From Planctomycetales bacterium (GTDB lineage Bacteria > Planctomycetota > Planctomycetia > Isosphaerales > Isosphaeraceae): a stretch of 59,917 bases of DNA. The notes under the pieces were generated by a model. The model did no database searches, was not told where the DNA came from, and saw only the letters and a program-made list of their open reading frames with translations. The position numbers and the translations under genes were made by a program. Below are positions 9,084 through 17,198 of this stretch, one piece after another (positions within the stretch are counted from its first letter, which is position 1; each line of letters starts with the position of its first letter). The stretch covers positions 1-59,917 of the forward strand of contig DAIDKV010000179.1 in NCBI GenBank assembly GCA_027449865.1, in the 5' to 3' direction.

Positions 9084-11027
9084 TTAATCCGAATATCCGT
9101 GAGGCCCGACGACCCAGTGCTGCTCGCTCTGGAAATGTTTCATGATGTTCAGCGGGTCCTGCCATCCCATCGTCGAACGGAACTCACGCCCGAGCTTTCC
9201 TTCCATCCGGCCGAGCAGGAAGAATTCGGGGTCGTTCGGCTGCATCACGCGATCGCCGGGCGCCTCGGTCACCTCGGGCTTGTCGAGCGGAGAGACCAAC
9301 TGGGGCGTCACCAGAATGATCGTCTCGGTCTCGATCGACTCGATGTAATCGCCGCTGAACCAGGGGCCGACAATCGGCAGGTCGCCCAGGCCGGGAATCC
9401 GGGTCGTTGTGGCGTTGGTCGAAAGCTGGAGCAACCCGGCGATCGCAAGGGTCTGCCCCTCGCGCAGTTCGACGATCGTCCTCGCGGCACGCTGGGTGAT
9501 CGACGGGACAATCCCGCCGTTGACGGTGGTCGTCTGGCCGTAATTCAACTCGCTGATGACCGGCTCGACATCCAGCCGAATCACATCGTTGGCGAGAATG
9601 TGCGGCTCGAACGTCAGAATGGTACCGAACTGCTGGAACTGAACCGTGACGACCGCCGTACCACCCGGAATGGAGCTACTCTGTGGAACCGGGTAGGGAA
9701 AGATGCCGCCGACCAGGAATCGGGCAGGCTGACCGTCCATCGCCATCAGGTTCGGCTCGGCGAGAACCTTCGCCAGCGCGTTCGTTCGAAGCGCCTCGAT
9801 GAAAAGCGAGAAATGGCCCGAGTCGAACACGCCAAAGAGTGTCGTGTTGGCGTTGGGCGAGGCCGAGCCGGTCGCGGTCGCCCCACCCCGGATCAGGGTG
9901 GACGTGGCGGCCGAGACCGTTCCCCCGGTGTACGCCCCGCCAATCGACGACCCGATGATCGACCGCCCCCGCGAATACAGCCAGTTCACGCCAACCTGCC
10001 GGGTCGCGCTTCGGTTGATCTCGGCGATCTTCACATGGAGCAAGACCTGCCGCGGCCCCGGAACCGTGACCCGGTTGACCAGCACCATCCCGGCCCTTCC
10101 GGAGACGTTCCCGCCGCCGCCCATCCCACCGCCGCCGCCCATCCCACCACCGCCACCACCCATCCCACCACCGCCGCCGGAGTTCCCCCGATAGAGCGGA
10201 CTCGTCATCGTCAGCGTGGTGTAAACCACCTGCAAGACGTCGGACATGGTTTTGGAGTCGGGCACCTGGCCGTCAAGAATGATCTGGGCGCCCACCTGAC
10301 GGACCTTCACATCCGCGCCAGGGAAGGCCTGTCGGATGCGTGCCTCAAGATCCTGCGTGTCGATGGTCACCCGGATGCGGAAGGTCACGGGGCGATCGGT
10401 CTCGTCCCAGAGCGTCATCGTGGTCGAACCCGATCGCACGGCCCGAAGGTTCCAGAGCCTCGACTCCGGCTGATCGTTGAGCAATTCCACATCGGCGACG
10501 GTCGGATCCGAGATGACAATCCGGCTCAGGACGCGGCGCGTCTGGAGAATCCGCGATTGTCCCTCGACCAGGCCGATCTCGGCCTCGGGGTCGCTGACGG
10601 CCTCGATGAGATTATTGATGTCGTGAACGACCTCATGATCGTTGCGGGCGGGCATAACAACGCTCGGCCGGACTGGGACCAGTCCACCGGCATCGCGTGG
10701 AAACTGAATAATTCGGGGACGCGGAGGAACGACCGCCGGGCCCTGGGTCTCGACCTCGGGACCGAGCGGGATCACCCGAGGAACGGCGTCGGGCTCTGGC
10801 TTCGCGGCTCCAGGCTTTTCACCGCGATCGGTCATCGGCGTCGGGAAGATCGGCCGGGGCGCGGGGATCGTCGGCCGATCCTCGGCAAGGACCGGCGGCA
10901 TCGCCGGTGGGGGTGCGGGGGTCGTCGCGGAACGTGGCGTCGTCGCCTGACCGCCGGCCGTCGCGGCCGTACCCACGAGGAGCAACGTCGCCAGGACCGG
11001 CCGGAGCCCGCTCGTGGATCGCTTCAT
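9084..11027 (-). CDS. Secretin (type II/IV pilus-type outer-membrane channel, CpaC-like)
   Basis: The 647-residue product has a signal peptide (MKRSTSGLRPVLATLLLVGT). In order follow a Pro-rich linker, a pilus-secretin N-terminal domain (RILQTRRVLSRIVISDPTVA), a BON-like domain (DLEARIRQAFPGADVKVRQV), a Gly/Met-rich stretch coded at about 10100-10190, and a C-terminal secretin domain ending in LVTPQLVSPL. It should form the multimeric outer-membrane pore of a Tad- or type II-like system. The start at 11027 is preferred because it begins directly at the signal peptide; a start 24 bases upstream is possible. It heads a three-gene operon, but no secretion ATPase or pilin gene is in the window. 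Confidence 0.92.
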   Translation of the reverse strand: MKRSTSGLRPVLATLLLVGTAATAGGQATTPRSATTPAPPPAMPPVLAEDRPTIPAPRPIFPTPMTDRGEKPGAAKPEPDAVPRVIPLGPEVETQGPAVVPPRPRIIQFPRDAGGLVPVRPSVVMPARNDHEVVHDINNLIEAVSDPEAEIGLVEGQSRILQTRRVLSRIVISDPTVADVELLNDQPESRLWNLRAVRSGSTTMTLWDETDRPVTFRIRVTIDTQDLEARIRQAFPGADVKVRQVGAQIILDGQVPDSKTMSDVLQVVYTTLTMTSPLYRGNSGGGGGMGGGGGGMGGGGGMGGGGNVSGRAGMVLVNRVTVPGPRQVLLHVKIAEINRSATRQVGVNWLYSRGRSIIGSSIGGAYTGGTVSAATSTLIRGGATATGSASPNANTTLFGVFDSGHFSLFIEALRTNALAKVLAEPNLMAMDGQPARFLVGGIFPYPVPQSSSIPGGTAVVTVQFQQFGTILTFEPHILANDVIRLDVEPVISELNYGQTTTVNGGIVPSITQRAARTIVELREGQTLAIAGLLQLSTNATTTRIPGLGDLPIVGPWFSGDYIESIETETIILVTPQLVSPLDKPEVTEAPGDRVMQPNDPEFFLLGRMEGKLGREFRSTMGWQDPLNIMKHFQSEQHWVVGPHGYSD

Positions 11028-11290
11028 CACGCGTCTACCTCGAGACTTCACGGCCGATCGTCCTCGGTCGGTTCGGACCCCCGCCGAAACCTGCTCGGCC
11101 CGCCATTTGACACGGATCGGCCGGGGCTCGCCGGATCCTGCGGGTTCTGAGGATTAATTCGGCATCCGCCGGCGCGAACTTCACGCCGATCCGGAAACTC
11201 GGCGGCGCGCCCTTGTCGGCGCCGGAAAGGCTCCCGCACAATGGAGTTTTGACCGGGGCCGGTTCGGCCCCCAGACGGCCGGTTCGTGAG

Positions 11291-12178
11291 ATGCGAATGT
11301 CCAACACGCGACAGCCATTCGGGATCGAGGAACTGGATCGAGCCCTTGGGGGCGGATTGCTCCCAGGCACCTTGACCGTCCTCGCCGGGACAACCGGGAT
11401 CGGCAAGACCCAACTTGGCCTGAAATGGGCCGACTCGGGGCGCCTGGTCGAGGGCCGGCGCGGGGTGCTCTGCGACCTCACCAGCCGGGGCGACCCGCAA
11501 AATCACGCCGACTACGCCCACCGCCTCTTCGGCTGGGATCTGACCGATTACCCCCTGTCCCTCACACCCGACTTCAGCCACGCCTGGGACGCTTCTCGCC
11601 TGATCGGCGACTACTTCCACCCGATCGACCGCGCCGGACGCCGCGTCACTCGAACCGACCTGGAATCCGAGCAATGGCACGAGTGGAAATCCGACCTCGC
11701 CCGGATTTTCCGGGGCTCGGTCGGCTTCTTCTACCAGCACCTGGCCCGCGGAACGCGCCGGGTCGTCTTCGACGGTCTGGAGCCCGCCGACCGATTCAGC
11801 GATTCCATCCAGTTCGAGTTCTTCGAGTATATTTATCATCATGTCCTCCGCAAGGAGGACGAGTGGGCGGCGCGCGAATGGCTCCGCGAGAAGTATCGGA
11901 CGTTCGAGAACGAGGTCCACGCGCATCGATACGACCACAGGCAGGTTGGCTGCGTTTACCTTTACACGACGACGCAGGTCATGCTGGACGAGCTGCTGGA
12001 GCAGCCGATCGGCCAGGGAGACATCTTCGCCAACGCCAACACGATCGTCCTGATGGGCCGGACGCGGCAGGAGGGCCGACTGGGCCGGGCGCTCGCGGTG
12101 GTGAAGCACCGCGGCAGTTCCTGCTCCGAGGAGATTCTGCCGTACCGGATCACCGACGAGGGGATTCGCTTCGAATGA
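11291..12178 (+). CDS. KaiC/RAD55-like RecA-superfamily ATPase
   Basis: The product has about 295 residues. A Walker A motif GTTGIGKT lies at residues 33-40, preceded by FGIEELDRALGGGLLPGT, the typical opening of KaiC/RAD55 domains. A Walker B-like strand RRVVFDGLEP follows at about 156-165. Only one RecA domain is present, unlike KaiC. The middle holds unusual His/Trp-rich stretches (for example FSHAWDASRLIGDYFHPID). The start at 11291 (or ATG 11297) is chosen because upstream codons look non-coding, although the frame stays open to 11213. The stop overlaps the SDR start by 4 bases. Role unknown; such proteins often act in signalling or regulation. Confidence 0.82.
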   Translation: MRMSNTRQPFGIEELDRALGGGLLPGTLTVLAGTTGIGKTQLGLKWADSGRLVEGRRGVLCDLTSRGDPQNHADYAHRLFGWDLTDYPLSLTPDFSHAWDASRLIGDYFHPIDRAGRRVTRTDLESEQWHEWKSDLARIFRGSVGFFYQHLARGTRRVVFDGLEPADRFSDSIQFEFFEYIYHHVLRKEDEWAAREWLREKYRTFENEVHAHRYDHRQVGCVYLYTTTQVMLDELLEQPIGQGDIFANANTIVLMGRTRQEGRLGRALAVVKHRGSSCSEEILPYRITDEGIRFE

Positions 12179-12933
12179 GCCTCACGATCGACCTATCTGA
12201 CCGAACGGCTCTGGTGACGGGTTCCTCGCAGGGAATCGGCGCCGCGATCGCGCGGGCTTTGCATCGGGCGGGTGCCCGGGTGGTGGTGAACCATCCGGGC
12301 GGTCAGGCCGGTCGCGATGCCGATTCCCTCCGCGACGAACTGGAATCGGCCCGTGCTGGCAGCGCGATGGTGATCGAGGCCGATGTCGCCGATCCCTCGG
12401 CGGTCGAGGCGATGATGAGGCGAGTGGCCGACGAGTGGAGCGGGTTGGACATCCTGGTGAACAACGCCGGGATTCTCCGGGATCGCTCGATCCTGAAGAT
12501 GACACCCGAGGAGTGGCGATCGGTTCTGGACGTGGACCTCGGCGGCGTCTTCTTCGGCTGCAAGTACGGCCTCCCGATCCTCCGCGACGGGGGCGCGATC
12601 GTCTCGATTGGCAGCCTGGCGGCTCGGATGGGCTTCCACGGACAGGCAAACTACGCGGCGGCGAAGGCAGGTGTCCACGCTTTGACGCGTGTCCTGGCGC
12701 GTGAGTGTTCCCGTCGCTCGATCCGGGTCAACGCCGTGGCCCCTGGCGTCATCGACACCCCGATGATGTCGCAGGTGAGCGAGCCCGCGCGTACCGAACT
12801 GGCTCGCTCGATCGCCCTGGGCCGTTTAGGTCAGCCCGAGGAGATCGCCAACGCCGTCGTCTTCCTCTGCTCGCCACTCGCCTCGTACATTAACGGCTGC
12901 ATCCTTGAAGCGGACGGGGGATATTTGGGATAA
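12175..12933 (+). CDS. Short-chain dehydrogenase/reductase (FabG-like)
   Basis: The 252-residue product is a classical SDR. The nucleotide motif TGSSQGIGAA sits at residues 15-24, NNAG near residue 96, and the catalytic set Ser147, Tyr160 and Lys164 (YAAAK) has standard spacing. The C-terminus ends ...DGGYLG as in FabG-type 3-oxoacyl-ACP reductases. NADPH-dependent reduction of a keto group is expected; the substrate is not readable. ATG at 12175 overlaps the ATPase stop (ATGA), so the two genes are translationally coupled. The TAA stop (12931-12933) directly abuts a heptamer repeat array. The frame continues open upstream, but that part is a shadow of the ATPase gene. Confidence 0.92.
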   Translation: MSLTIDLSDRTALVTGSSQGIGAAIARALHRAGARVVVNHPGGQAGRDADSLRDELESARAGSAMVIEADVADPSAVEAMMRRVADEWSGLDILVNNAGILRDRSILKMTPEEWRSVLDVDLGGVFFGCKYGLPILRDGGAIVSIGSLAARMGFHGQANYAAAKAGVHALTRVLARECSRRSIRVNAVAPGVIDTPMMSQVSEPARTELARSIALGRLGQPEEIANAVVFLCSPLASYINGCILEADGGYLG

Positions 12934-13278
12934 GTTTTCAGTTTTCAGTTTTCAGTTTTCAGTAAGCGAACCGCAGGGTCCAGAGTATTTTTGTAGGAGC
13001 CGGCTCCAGCCGGCGATCGGCGAGACACCTTCGGCTTTGTCCGGGTCGAAGCTGGAGCTCCCTCCTATCAACAGAGAAGATCGTCCCAGTTTGGTGGTGT
13101 CCCGGGCGAATGGAATAGCCTCCGTAAGTCGTTACAGGACAATGCATCTGCCGCAGCGGCACGCCAAACAGAACACATTGTGGCGATTGGAGTTAGTGCG
13201 ACTATTCAATTTCCCTGGCACACAACCCCCAGTTCCGCGGCAAAGCAGAAAACTGAAAACTGAAAACTGAAAACTGAA
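12933..13278. repeat. Composite intergenic element: inverted TTTTCAG heptamer arms with REP core
   Basis: The left arm has four copies of AGTTTTC at 12933-12960. The right arm has four copies of the complement GAAAACT at 13248-13275. The arms can pair into a long hairpin. A palindromic REP-like unit (TGTAGGAGCCGGCTCCAGCC) lies inside at about 12992-13012, with a diverged copy (GAAGCTGGAGCTCC) near 13050. The rest (13060-13245) shows no gene. The left arm begins in the last base of the SDR stop codon. The element fills the gap between the SDR and the 307-residue protein. Confidence 0.88.
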
Positions 13279-13307
13279 GACCAAACCCCCCGCTGGAGGC
13301 GAGAAAA

Positions 13308-14231
13308 ATGCCCATCGACGATCCGCGTGACGAGACGGAGAAGCGGGGTGAGCCAGAGATCGCCGCCGCGGAGTTACTTTTCCGCGACCAGCCGGTCGGT
13401 TCGAAGCCGGCGGCCTCGGTCACTGGTGCTTCGGCACCGGTGGCAGCCGGTGAGACGTTCGAGCTTGCGGATGCGCCTGACGATGAGGCGGGCGCCTCGG
13501 ATCCTCCGGTCGCGCCGATCCCAACGGTCGACCGCCCTGCCCCTCGGGCGCGTGAGTCGGCCCGGCCCACGCCAAGGGCCCGGGAATCGTACCCGATCGA
13601 ACCCGAGGCGGCCGTCGATGAGGTCTGGTCGCGGGGTGCGGAATGGGGTCCGAATCTGGTGGTGGTCGGCGGCTGGCTGGCCGGGCTTGGGCTTGTCCTG
13701 TACTTCCTGATGGGGTGGGAGTGGTACTGGCTGGCCTTCCTGGTTTTGATGCTCGGCGGGCTCGGAGCGATGGTGCTAAGCTACCCAATCTTCATCACGC
13801 TGGAGCGGCCGGTCCGGATGACGCCCGAGCAGGCGTTGAAGGATTTCTACGGAGCCCTCTCGCACCATCTCCCGCATTACCGACGGATGTGGTTGCTGCT
13901 GGCCCGGAGCGGGCGGCTCTCGTCGTCGTTCGGCTCGTTCGAGGGCTTCAAGGCCTACTGGGACGAGAAGCTCCAGACGATCAAGGGAAGCCGCGCCGGT
14001 CGCTGGACGCCGCTGGTCTTCGAGGTCGAGGGATACCGAGGCGACAAGAGCGCGGGGAAGTCGCAGGTCGAGGTGAAATTCACACTGAAGATTTACATCC
14101 GTGGCAAGCGGCAGGACGGCCCGATCGCCTCGATCCCGGGCCAGGTCTCGATGGCTCGCGGACCCGACAAGATGTGGTATCTGGAAAGCGGCACTCTGCC
14201 TCACTCGCAACGTGAGAGCCGATCCACCTGA
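13308..14231 (+). CDS. Conserved membrane protein of unknown function
   Basis: The 307-residue product has a disordered, acidic and Pro/Ala-rich N-terminal third (residues 1-105). Two adjacent membrane segments follow at about 113-160 (GGWLAGLGLVLYFLMG and WLAFLVLMLGGLGAMVLSYP). A cytoplasmic or periplasmic domain completes it, containing MTPEQALKDFYGALSHHLPHYRRMW, KAYWDEKLQTIKG and a C-terminal beta-rich part (VEVKFTLKIYIRGKRQDG) that may be an NTF2/SnoaL-like fold. I do not recognise a function. It stands alone after the composite repeat element. Confidence 0.75.
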   Translation: MPIDDPRDETEKRGEPEIAAAELLFRDQPVGSKPAASVTGASAPVAAGETFELADAPDDEAGASDPPVAPIPTVDRPAPRARESARPTPRARESYPIEPEAAVDEVWSRGAEWGPNLVVVGGWLAGLGLVLYFLMGWEWYWLAFLVLMLGGLGAMVLSYPIFITLERPVRMTPEQALKDFYGALSHHLPHYRRMWLLLARSGRLSSSFGSFEGFKAYWDEKLQTIKGSRAGRWTPLVFEVEGYRGDKSAGKSQVEVKFTLKIYIRGKRQDGPIASIPGQVSMARGPDKMWYLESGTLPHSQRESRST

Positions 14232-14463
14232 GGCGCGACCCGGGTGACACGGTTTATCCCGCGAAGATCGCTGGCTGGGGTCATCGCCTCCAGGGAGAAC
14301 CGTTCCGCCTCCCGACGACCCATTCTTCCCAGAAACTCTTTGCTTTCGGCACCACAATCACGACCGTCACGCCGCCTCGCGTGGATTCCCGGCTCTGTGT
14401 TCGATCATGGGATAAGCTAGGGCCAGAGAGGATCTCCGCCTGTCCCATTCCACGGAGGACCCC

Positions 14464-14829
14464 ATGCAGGCCACACTGATCCTGATGATCGCCTACACAG
14501 GCCTCGGGTGTCAGAACCCCGAGGTCGACATCATCCCGATTCCGCCTGGTCTGGTGCGTCCCGCGCCCTCGGGCCGCGAGGTCGTCGGCGCTCCCGCGCC
14601 TCGTCCGGGCCAGCCGCCGGTTGAGCCGATCGAGGAACCCGGTCCCTCGCTCTCGCCTTCGCCCTACCAGATCGGCAACCACGACCTTTGCGAGGATCCG
14701 GGCGAGCACGAGACGTTCCGCGGCGTCGTCCGAGAGACCTTCTGGAGTTTCGTCCTCGGCCGAAGCCCCGACGTCCCCTCCGCCCGCGAGATTGAGGCCG
14801 CCTATCGATCTGGCTTCTACGCCCAATGA
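14464..14829 (+). CDS. Small exported, Pro-rich protein (possible lipoprotein)
   Basis: The 121-residue product opens with a hydrophobic stretch ending in TGLGCQNP; Cys16 could be a lipidation site, but the lipobox is atypical (Gly at -3) and there is no charged n-region. A Pro-rich segment (residues 24-65) follows, then an acidic C-terminal domain with ETFRGVVRETFWSFVLGRSP. Upstream, 'ccacggaggacccc' supplies a GGAGG about 5 bases from the ATG, supporting this start. Its role is unknown. It ends 43 bases before the stop of the convergent ABC permease. Confidence 0.62.
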   Translation: MQATLILMIAYTGLGCQNPEVDIIPIPPGLVRPAPSGREVVGAPAPRPGQPPVEPIEEPGPSLSPSPYQIGNHDLCEDPGEHETFRGVVRETFWSFVLGRSPDVPSAREIEAAYRSGFYAQ

Positions 14830-14872
14830 GCTGAGGCGAGTTGAGGGCAGGTGACGGCGCGACCAGGCCCGG

Positions 14873-16555
14873 CTATCCGAGCCCGCCCGACCGCCACCAT
14901 CGCCACCGGAACGCCAGATACGTGATCCCGAAAAACACCAGGCAAATCGGCGGATAGATCAGCAGGAAGACCGCCCAGACCGGCAGCCAGATCCCCGGCG
15001 TGAAGCCCTTCGGCGTGATCGGGATCATCACCGATTCCTCGATCGGCAGATTCTGGATATTCCATCCATCTCCGCGAGAGGTGTGCATGGGAACGCTCAT
15101 CGCGGCCGAAAACGGGCTGGTGACCGTCAGCATGGCCATCCTCGGCTTGCTGACGGTGTTCAGCCCCTGAAGATACCATCCCAGCCCCATCGGCAGCACG
15201 AAGAGCAGCAAGAGCGACATGTAGGTCAGCACCATCGCCACCGACGTCCGACGCGCCAGGGCCGAGCACATCAGGCCGATGCTCGAGGTCGCCAGACAGG
15301 TCATCGCGATGATGAGGAGAAAGAGAAGCAACGTCCAGAACCGCCCTCGAAGCTCCGGCAGTAATAAATACGCCAGCAGCATCTGCTCGGTCAGGAGGAA
15401 CGTGAGCACGGTGGAGACCCGGAGCGCGGCGAGGAGCTTGGCCAGCACGATCTTGCCGGGTTTGAGCAGCGTGGTCAGCAGCAGGCTGAGCGTCTGGCGC
15501 TCGCGTTCCTGGGTGATGCTCCCCGACGAGAACACCGGCCCGACCAGCAGGTTGAACGCCAGCACATACGAGACGTAATACCCCGAAAGCTCCGACCGCA
15601 GGAACAGCAGTACGGCCATCAGCGGGATCGAGAGCAACATGCTCACCTGAATCACAACGCGGAGCATCAGCGTTCCCTGGCTGAAGATTTCGCTCCGCAG
15701 TTCCTTGTCGAGGACCGGATTGGTCCCGTCGGGCATCAGCTCGGTTCGCTTCGCGGGCGCGAAGAGCTTGTCGGGGAAGAGGTCGCGATCGATCACGACA
15801 CCGATCGCGTACTTCATCTCCTCCTCCTCGTCGACGACGTCCTTCCCCTCGCTGCCGACATCGGGCGGGCGGAGCAATCGAGCGTTGACAAGGATGCCGA
15901 GCACAGTCCACGCGGCGAGGCACCATGGCGGCAAAACGGCGATCGAGACAAAGTCGCGCACCTGAACGTTGTCGGTCCGTGTCAACACGACGCAGGCCAC
16001 CGCCAGGGGGAGGATGACGAGATAACTCACCACGAGCGCCGAGCTGGTCCGGCGGAAGTAGCTCGAACACGCGATGCTCAGTAGCCCGAACGTCCCCGCC
16101 GCCAGAATCAAAACGAGGTAACTGCGCGTGATCTCCGAGAGCAGGAGGCCGCCAAGCAGGTAGCAGAGGATCATCAGGGGAAGGCTGGAGATGATCAGGA
16201 TCACCAGGTAGCCGAGCGAGCTGAGCAGCTTCCCGACGAGGATCGTTCCGGGCCTCAGCGGGCTGGCGAGCAGGAGTTCATAGGTCTTCCGCTCCTTCTC
16301 GCCGGTGATGCTCCCCGCGGCGAACGTCGGGGCCATCAGCGAGACGAGGAAGAACTGGCCGAGGAAGAAGATGTCAAAGAGTCGACGCGCCTCGGCCGCC
16401 TTCGCCTGGTGCGCGCTCCCCTCTCCCGCCGGCCAGTAGAAATAGACAAGCGACCCGAGCGCACAGATATAAAGAATCTGCAAGATAAAAGCGCGCGGCG
16501 ACCGAAGGGTCACCAGCAATTCTCGGGTCAATACGGGATTGTCGCGGAAGAGCAT
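14873..16555 (-). CDS. ABC-2 type transporter permease with internal duplication
   Basis: The product has about 560 residues and roughly 12 membrane segments in two similar halves. Each half begins NPVL-x-(K/R)EL (RDNPVLTRELLVTLRS and TNPVLDKELRSEIFS) and contains the ABC-2 signature GSIT-x-E-(K/R)-E-R-(K/Q)-T followed by LLL-x(4)-L-(R/K)PG-x-I. The gene therefore encodes both permease halves in one chain. It is the last gene of a minus-strand operon with an ATPase (17199-18128) and two accessory proteins. The stop of the preceding gene, a GTG and this ATG read TGAGTGATG, so start is either GTG 16558 or ATG 16555. Export substrate unknown. Confidence 0.88.
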   Translation of the reverse strand: MLFRDNPVLTRELLVTLRSPRAFILQILYICALGSLVYFYWPAGEGSAHQAKAAEARRLFDIFFLGQFFLVSLMAPTFAAGSITGEKERKTYELLLASPLRPGTILVGKLLSSLGYLVILIISSLPLMILCYLLGGLLLSEITRSYLVLILAAGTFGLLSIACSSYFRRTSSALVVSYLVILPLAVACVVLTRTDNVQVRDFVSIAVLPPWCLAAWTVLGILVNARLLRPPDVGSEGKDVVDEEEEMKYAIGVVIDRDLFPDKLFAPAKRTELMPDGTNPVLDKELRSEIFSQGTLMLRVVIQVSMLLSIPLMAVLLFLRSELSGYYVSYVLAFNLLVGPVFSSGSITQERERQTLSLLLTTLLKPGKIVLAKLLAALRVSTVLTFLLTEQMLLAYLLLPELRGRFWTLLLFLLIIAMTCLATSSIGLMCSALARRTSVAMVLTYMSLLLLFVLPMGLGWYLQGLNTVSKPRMAMLTVTSPFSAAMSVPMHTSRGDGWNIQNLPIEESVMIPITPKGFTPGIWLPVWAVFLLIYPPICLVFFGITYLAFRWRWWRSGGLG

Positions 16556-16558
16556 CAC

Positions 16559-17182
16559 TCACCTATCTCTCTTGGCTGGCTGGGAAGCCGAGGTCGTCCG
16601 GCAAAGTCGGGGGAGCCAGACCTTCGCGAACGCTCGCGATCCGGTCCCGGACGGCGTTCCTCGGCCCGCCAGGAACCCGCCGACCATCGCCAGCAATCCG
16701 CCAATAACGCTCGAGATCAACAAGGCCACCTTCATTCTCCACTGGCGATAGCCGCGTTCGAAGGCTTGCGCATTGATCGGCGACGAGTGAGCCTGGAAGG
16801 CTTGACGATAGGTCTCGCCAAAACGCGAATCGGGGAGAAAATCGATCCAGGGACACCAGGTTAGCCGCAAATAGCGCGGCCTGAGCCCCTCCAGTTGCTT
16901 CCGGGTCGCTCTCCAGCCGGCCAGGCTCGCAACCCAGGCCCGATGATCGGGATGCGAAATCGGCTGCCGGTCGGAATTGTCGATCCGGGCGGAAAGTTCC
17001 TGGATCTGCCGATCGGCCTCGCGCAAACTTCCATCGATCTCATCGACGACAGCCAGTCGCGCCCGGACTTCCTTCCGGAGTTCCACGTCGTCCTCCAGTA
17101 CCCGGAAGACCAGGCCGCCGAGGAGCGCAATGAAAGCGACCACAAACATCAGGCCCCCGGTCGTCACGCGAAACGCTCGCAT
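16559..17182 (-). CDS. Membrane-anchored coiled-coil accessory protein of the ABC operon
   Basis: The 207-residue product has one N-terminal membrane segment (GGLMFVVAFIALLGGLVFRV, residues 9-28) and a second at about 152-171 (LLISSVIGGLLAMVGGFLAG). Between them is a heptad-rich region (ELRKEVRARLAVVDEIDG, READRQIQELSARI) likely to be a coiled coil outside the membrane. The tail is basic. It lies between the ATPase (16-base gap) and the permease (abutting), so it is almost certainly co-expressed and may be a periplasmic adaptor. No family name is assigned. Confidence 0.75.
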   Translation of the reverse strand: MRAFRVTTGGLMFVVAFIALLGGLVFRVLEDDVELRKEVRARLAVVDEIDGSLREADRQIQELSARIDNSDRQPISHPDHRAWVASLAGWRATRKQLEGLRPRYLRLTWCPWIDFLPDSRFGETYRQAFQAHSSPINAQAFERGYRQWRMKVALLISSVIGGLLAMVGGFLAGRGTPSGTGSRAFAKVWLPRLCRTTSASQPAKRDR

Positions 17183-17198
17183 GTCCCGGCCCCCGGCC

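Noticed and set aside
9099-11150. A 683-codon open frame on the plus strand opposite the secretin gene
   Set aside because: It is the GC-rich antisense shadow of a well-supported secretin. Its translation is Arg/Gly/Asp-rich with no domain.
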